10,000 nucleotides of DNA. Source: Kiritimatiellota bacterium (GTDB lineage: Bacteria; Verrucomicrobiota; Kiritimatiellia; JAAZAB01). The notes beneath the pieces were generated by a model. The model was given only the letters and a program-made list of their open reading frames with translations. It was not told where the DNA came from and searched no databases. Shown here piece by piece: positions 7,601-10,000 of this stretch (positions are counted from its first letter, which is position 1; the number at the start of each line of letters is the position of its first letter). Both the position numbers and the translations under genes were made by a program. The stretch is taken from the NCBI GenBank assembly GCA_008636095.1, contig VSJD01000148.1, forward strand, positions 1 through 10,000, given 5' to 3'.

Positions 7601-9469
7601 CTAACCATTGTTTTTTTGGCACACTTCAATTTCGTCGATTAACAACCAACTGTTGGCAAAAACCAGGTGATTATCAACATTTGGCTCCTGCGGCTTCGGC
7701 TGCTTTTTGAAGAAGTTGATTTTGACGAATTGCGCGCGGCGCGGCTGGTCAAAAATGATTTCGGCCCAGCCATTGCGATATTCACATGTCGAACCAAGCT
7801 CTTCAAAGCTTTTGTCGTCGTTGCTCAGCGAAACCGTAATGCGGTCGGCATTGCCCTTGACCTGCCGCAACGCGGCGGCGCAGCGCACGGCATCTATACT
7901 CTCGACAGCCTGGAGGTTAATGGTGATATCGACACTGATCTGGTCGCTTTTATGATCCTCGAAATAATAACCAATCAAGCGGGTATCATCTATCGGGTAA
8001 CAATAACCGCCGCACAGCCGGCCATCCGTCAGCCTGTGGTCGAGATCGGGCGGGAAAAAACACCCGGCAACATAGCCCGGTTCCGGTGATTTGACATAAC
8101 TTTTCCCCAGGGCCAGATTGCGATACATCGGCGCCGGATGAGCATGGTAATCGCGGTACTTGCCGTATTGTTCCACCGCCGCCGGCCCTCCGATTTCCGG
8201 TTGCAGGCCGGGTTTCGCAAATAGACCCGTCAAAACAAACGTCAACACCTTTTCCACATGCGGCCGCACGGCTGTAATCTGCTGAACGAATCCGGCCGCG
8301 CCGTCAAAACCGCCGTTCATGACGCGCGGCACGAGCTTGGGAAACTCGCGGGCATTGTAGTCAAAGGATTCGCAATTAGCCCACAAATGGATTTGAGTCT
8401 TGTCGCAAATCTCCCGGAACAACGCAAAATTACGGTTGTTTTCCCAGGGCCCGAGGGCGTGCCGAAAGCCGCCCACCCCGTCCTGCGGCATCAAAATATC
8501 CAGGCAATCCGGATGCTCCAGCAAGTAGCGCTCGAATTCAGGATGAACTCCGCGGATGGAACCCAGCTTGGTGCTGGCCGGTTCCGCAATCCCCCATTTA
8601 CCCAGGTCGTAATAAGGGCTGTCAAAAGACAACGACTCCTGGTACGGCGATGACAATATCGGCATCACCGGGCTGAGACGGCTGGCGGCCGCGCGCAGCT
8701 CCTTCCAGGTTTTGTCAAGACATACGGCGGCGTTCGCGCCGGCGGTGGCGTGCTCTACGGCCGCATACCATCCGTAAAACGAGCTGATCCGGCCGTAACG
8801 CCCAAAAAGCTCGTCAATTATTTCCGGATTCCTGGCAGAGTTCTGGCTGGCCCCCAGTCCGATAAAGACGGCTTGCCCGTTTTTCTTAGCCGTTTCCAGG
8901 ATTGCCTTGATCGGATCTTTTGACTTTAAATCGCCGGCCATCGGTATTATTTTTGACGGATAATACGCATGCAATTGCCCGTCTTTCAGTCCCGTCGGCC
9001 CGTAAGTTTCAAAGACAAGCAGAGTTTTCATGCCGATCTCGTCCCAGGCCGTGAGTTGTTCGGCCCATTGTGCGTCGTCCAGGTCTTTGCCTCCGCTGAT
9101 CGTGATAAACCCGCCTTCCAGAATGTTGCCAGTGGTGGAGCGCACTTCTACTTTTCGCTGGATCCTGGTTTGACGTCCGTCAAAGCTGAGCGTCGCCAAT
9201 ACTTGATGAGTTCCGGCCATGCCACGAACCCCGTGGAAACAACGGACGAATCCGAATTTCCCTGGTTCGACAGGGAGCGTTTCCCGCATCAGGCAAGAGG
9301 TTGAAGTCTCTTCATCCCAGTACAGTGCGATGGTCAGACTACCGGCGCTATTTGATATGTTGCGTGCCTGCAGGCGGATTTCCAAACGGTCATTCTCGCT
9401 GACAATACCCGGCGGGATTAACCGTATATCAAGATCTTCGCTGCACCGGAAAATTTCACCTTCATTCAT
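7601..9469 (-). CDS. DUF4434-like barrel protein with N-terminal Ig-like and C-terminal F5/8 type C domains (622 aa)
   Basis: Residues about 8-110 alternate short beta-strands in the manner of an Ig-like/CARDB-type fold (LDIRLIPPG; LEIRLQARNISNSAG; GTHQVLATLSFDG). About 118-440 is a DUF4434-like barrel matching the 305-aa protein at FYGWYAAVE (E239) and HLWANCESFD (E367), the two candidate catalytic acids, and at a late strand (VRPHVEKVLTFVLTGLF). About 449-617 resembles an F5/8 type C (discoidin, CBM32-like) domain: NLALGKSY, LTDGR, ISVDITINLQAVESIDAVR, ITVSLSNDDKSFEELG, ending in IDEIEV. Such domains commonly bind glycans. No signal peptide is visible from any start. I chose the ATG at 9469 because AGAGGAG sits 8 nt upstream; an ATG at 9487 would add six residues and has a weaker AAGGGG. 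First complete gene of the probable operon, 17 bp before the 1048-aa gene. A sugar-related role is inferred; the substrate is unknown. Confidence 0.8.
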   Translation of the reverse strand: MNEGEIFRCSEDLDIRLIPPGIVSENDRLEIRLQARNISNSAGSLTIALYWDEETSTSCLMRETLPVEPGKFGFVRCFHGVRGMAGTHQVLATLSFDGRQTRIQRKVEVRSTTGNILEGGFITISGGKDLDDAQWAEQLTAWDEIGMKTLLVFETYGPTGLKDGQLHAYYPSKIIPMAGDLKSKDPIKAILETAKKNGQAVFIGLGASQNSARNPEIIDELFGRYGRISSFYGWYAAVEHATAGANAAVCLDKTWKELRAAASRLSPVMPILSSPYQESLSFDSPYYDLGKWGIAEPASTKLGSIRGVHPEFERYLLEHPDCLDILMPQDGVGGFRHALGPWENNRNFALFREICDKTQIHLWANCESFDYNAREFPKLVPRVMNGGFDGAAGFVQQITAVRPHVEKVLTFVLTGLFAKPGLQPEIGGPAAVEQYGKYRDYHAHPAPMYRNLALGKSYVKSPEPGYVAGCFFPPDLDHRLTDGRLCGGYCYPIDDTRLIGYYFEDHKSDQISVDITINLQAVESIDAVRCAAALRQVKGNADRITVSLSNDDKSFEELGSTCEYRNGWAEIIFDQPRRAQFVKINFFKKQPKPQEPNVDNHLVFANSWLLIDEIEVCQKNNG

Positions 9470-9477
9470 TTGACCAT

Positions 9478-9484
9478 CTCCTCT
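9478..9484 (-). promoter_or_regulatory. Ribosome binding site that decides the start of the 622-aa gene
   Basis: AGAGGAG on the minus strand, 8 nt before the ATG at 9469. It lies inside the frame begun by the alternative ATG at 9487, so it argues for the shorter protein. Confidence 0.7.
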
Positions 9485-9529
9485 CATTATTTCGACCCCT
9501 TCTTTTTAGTGCAAGGCCGGCTGTATTGT

Positions 9530-9670
9530 GGAGCCCCATGGACTAAAGTCCGTGGCACCTCCATCTTCGGCGAAACCCGCCGAAGCACATCCGCCGTCAC
9601 TAAAGCTATGGTAGATACCATTCTCCGCATTCATCCGCGAGTTGAAACCCGTGGCTTTTTGCGAAGGCGG
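9530..9670. repeat. Cluster of hairpin-forming intergenic repeats
   Basis: Four palindromic units fill most of the 187-bp gap between two minus-strand genes. (1) 9536-9544 with 9547-9555, nine pairs around GGACTAAAGTCC with one G.T, and an outer GGAG/CTCC. (2) 9565-9572 with 9578-9585, a perfect 8-bp stem. (3) 9590-9615, a degenerate palindrome around TAAAGCTATGG. (4) 9635-9643 with 9646-9654, nine positions with one mismatch and one wobble. In addition GCGAAGGCGG at 9661-9670 matches the reverse complement of 9591-9600 at 8 of 10 bases, so the ends of units 3 and 4 are inverted copies. The motifs resemble short palindromic repeats I recall between genes of planctomycete-like and other uncultured bacteria. 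No coding frame here looks protein-like. Confidence 0.6.
9565..9585. repeat. Perfect 8-bp stem-loop within the repeat cluster
   Basis: CTTCGGCG and CGCCGAAG pair exactly around a 5-nt loop (AAACC on the plus strand). It is the strongest single hairpin of the gap. No T-run follows on either strand, so it is unlikely to be a classical intrinsic terminator, but it could protect the 3' end of the upstream transcript. Confidence 0.6.
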
Positions 9671-9674
9671 GTAA

Positions 9675-10000
9675 TCATTTGCATAGCCCATTAAGATACT
9701 GCTCATCTAAATTGCCATCCGTGGCGATCACCATGGAATCAAGCGCAATTACGGCATCCGTAACCGGGCTGGACGTCGTAACGCTGAAGGTCTTTCCCAT
9801 GCGGGCCGTATACGGCCCGGTCCTGACCCAGCGCCATGAATCCGAAGCAGGGATTGTCACCCGCCCAAAAACCTCAGTTTGCTGCCCCGGCAGGTTGCGT
9901 GTGATTGAATAGATGCTTTCCGCTTTCACACTGCCACGCACTCTGAGCCAGATATAGAAAGGGCGAGCGGTCTGGGGAACAAAAGGCACTGCATAAGCCA
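9675..10000 (-). CDS. C-terminal part of a beta-sandwich, carbohydrate-binding-like protein (N-terminus outside window)
   Basis: The minus-strand frame is open to the right edge and ends at TGA (9675-9677), giving 107 residues of C-terminus. The pattern RPFYIWLRVRG, then PASDSWRWVRTGPYTARMG and DAVIALDSMVIATDG, is that of the jelly-roll ligand-binding domains often appended to PVC-bacterial polysaccharide enzymes and surface proteins ('yxlWvRvrG ... W.Wv..G ... l..G.h.l ... iDr..lt.d'). The first Met-like codon inside the window is a GTG within a strand-rich segment, so the true start lies beyond the edge. It lies upstream of the four-gene cluster on the same strand, separated by the repeat-filled gap, so co-transcription is uncertain. 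The full domain make-up and catalytic part, if any, cannot be seen. Confidence 0.65.
   Translation of the reverse strand, partial: AYAVPFVPQTARPFYIWLRVRGSVKAESIYSITRNLPGQQTEVFGRVTIPASDSWRWVRTGPYTARMGKTFSVTTSSPVTDAVIALDSMVIATDGNLDEQYLNGLCK

Noticed and set aside
9486..9514. Promoter-like TTGCAC, 17-bp spacer, AATAAT on the minus strand just before the 622-aa gene
   Set aside because: The -10-like hexamer overlaps the alternative ATG at 9487 and would put the transcript start inside the ribosome binding site. The -35-like hexamer is also poor.
9635..9660. Hairpin followed by TTTTT on the plus strand, resembling an intrinsic terminator
   Set aside because: No plus-strand gene ends here; both flanking genes are on the minus strand, and the hairpin is better explained as one unit of the repeat cluster.
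9506..9706. Minus-strand reading frame of 66 codons covering the repeat-filled gap
   Set aside because: Its composition follows the hairpin repeats, it overlaps the end of the partial upstream gene, and it shows no protein-like pattern.
1..10000. CRISPR array, tRNA or rRNA genes, toxin-antitoxin pair
   Set aside because: I saw no regularly spaced direct repeats, no tRNA- or rRNA-like sequence and no pair of small genes of that type on either strand.

Overview
The window looks like a piece of an uncultured bacterium of the Planctomycetes-Verrucomicrobia-Lentisphaerae type. This is inferred from the protein architectures (very large secreted proteins with an N-terminal CBM9-like domain and a C-terminal TIM-barrel-like region, beside DUF4434-type proteins) and from hairpin repeats between genes. 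No rRNA, tRNA or housekeeping marker is present, so the placement is tentative.

Layout. Positions 2-328 (+) hold the 3' end of a small reading frame resembling DUF6788-type proteins, which often sit next to transposases. It is probably the edge of a mobile element or its remnant. Everything else codes on the minus strand. Reading in the direction of transcription (right to left): the C-terminus of a gene that enters from the right edge (10000-9675), which looks like a carbohydrate-binding-type beta-sandwich; a 187-bp gap filled with hairpin-forming repeats; then four genes in a row, 9469-7601 (DUF4434-like barrel with an N-terminal Ig-like domain and a C-terminal F5/8 type C domain), 7583-4437 (1048-aa secreted CBM9/TIM-barrel protein), 4369-3452 (305-aa stand-alone DUF4434-like protein) and 3385-395 (996-aa secreted paralogue of the 1048-aa protein). 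Gaps are 17, 67 and 66 bp and each gene has a purine-rich Shine-Dalgarno sequence 8-9 nt before its start, so a single operon is likely. No stretch over 300 bases lacks a gene.

How the genes may work together. The four genes form the same two-gene module twice: a DUF4434-like protein without a visible signal peptide, followed by a giant exported CBM9/TIM-barrel protein. The two copies have diverged. One DUF4434 protein carries accessory domains and the other is a bare barrel. The two giants differ at a putative active-site acid (Glu in the 996-aa protein, Asp in the 1048-aa protein). Function in degrading or modifying a complex glycan is an inference from fold and accessory domains; no substrate can be named. 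No transporter, regulator or sulfatase lies inside the window.
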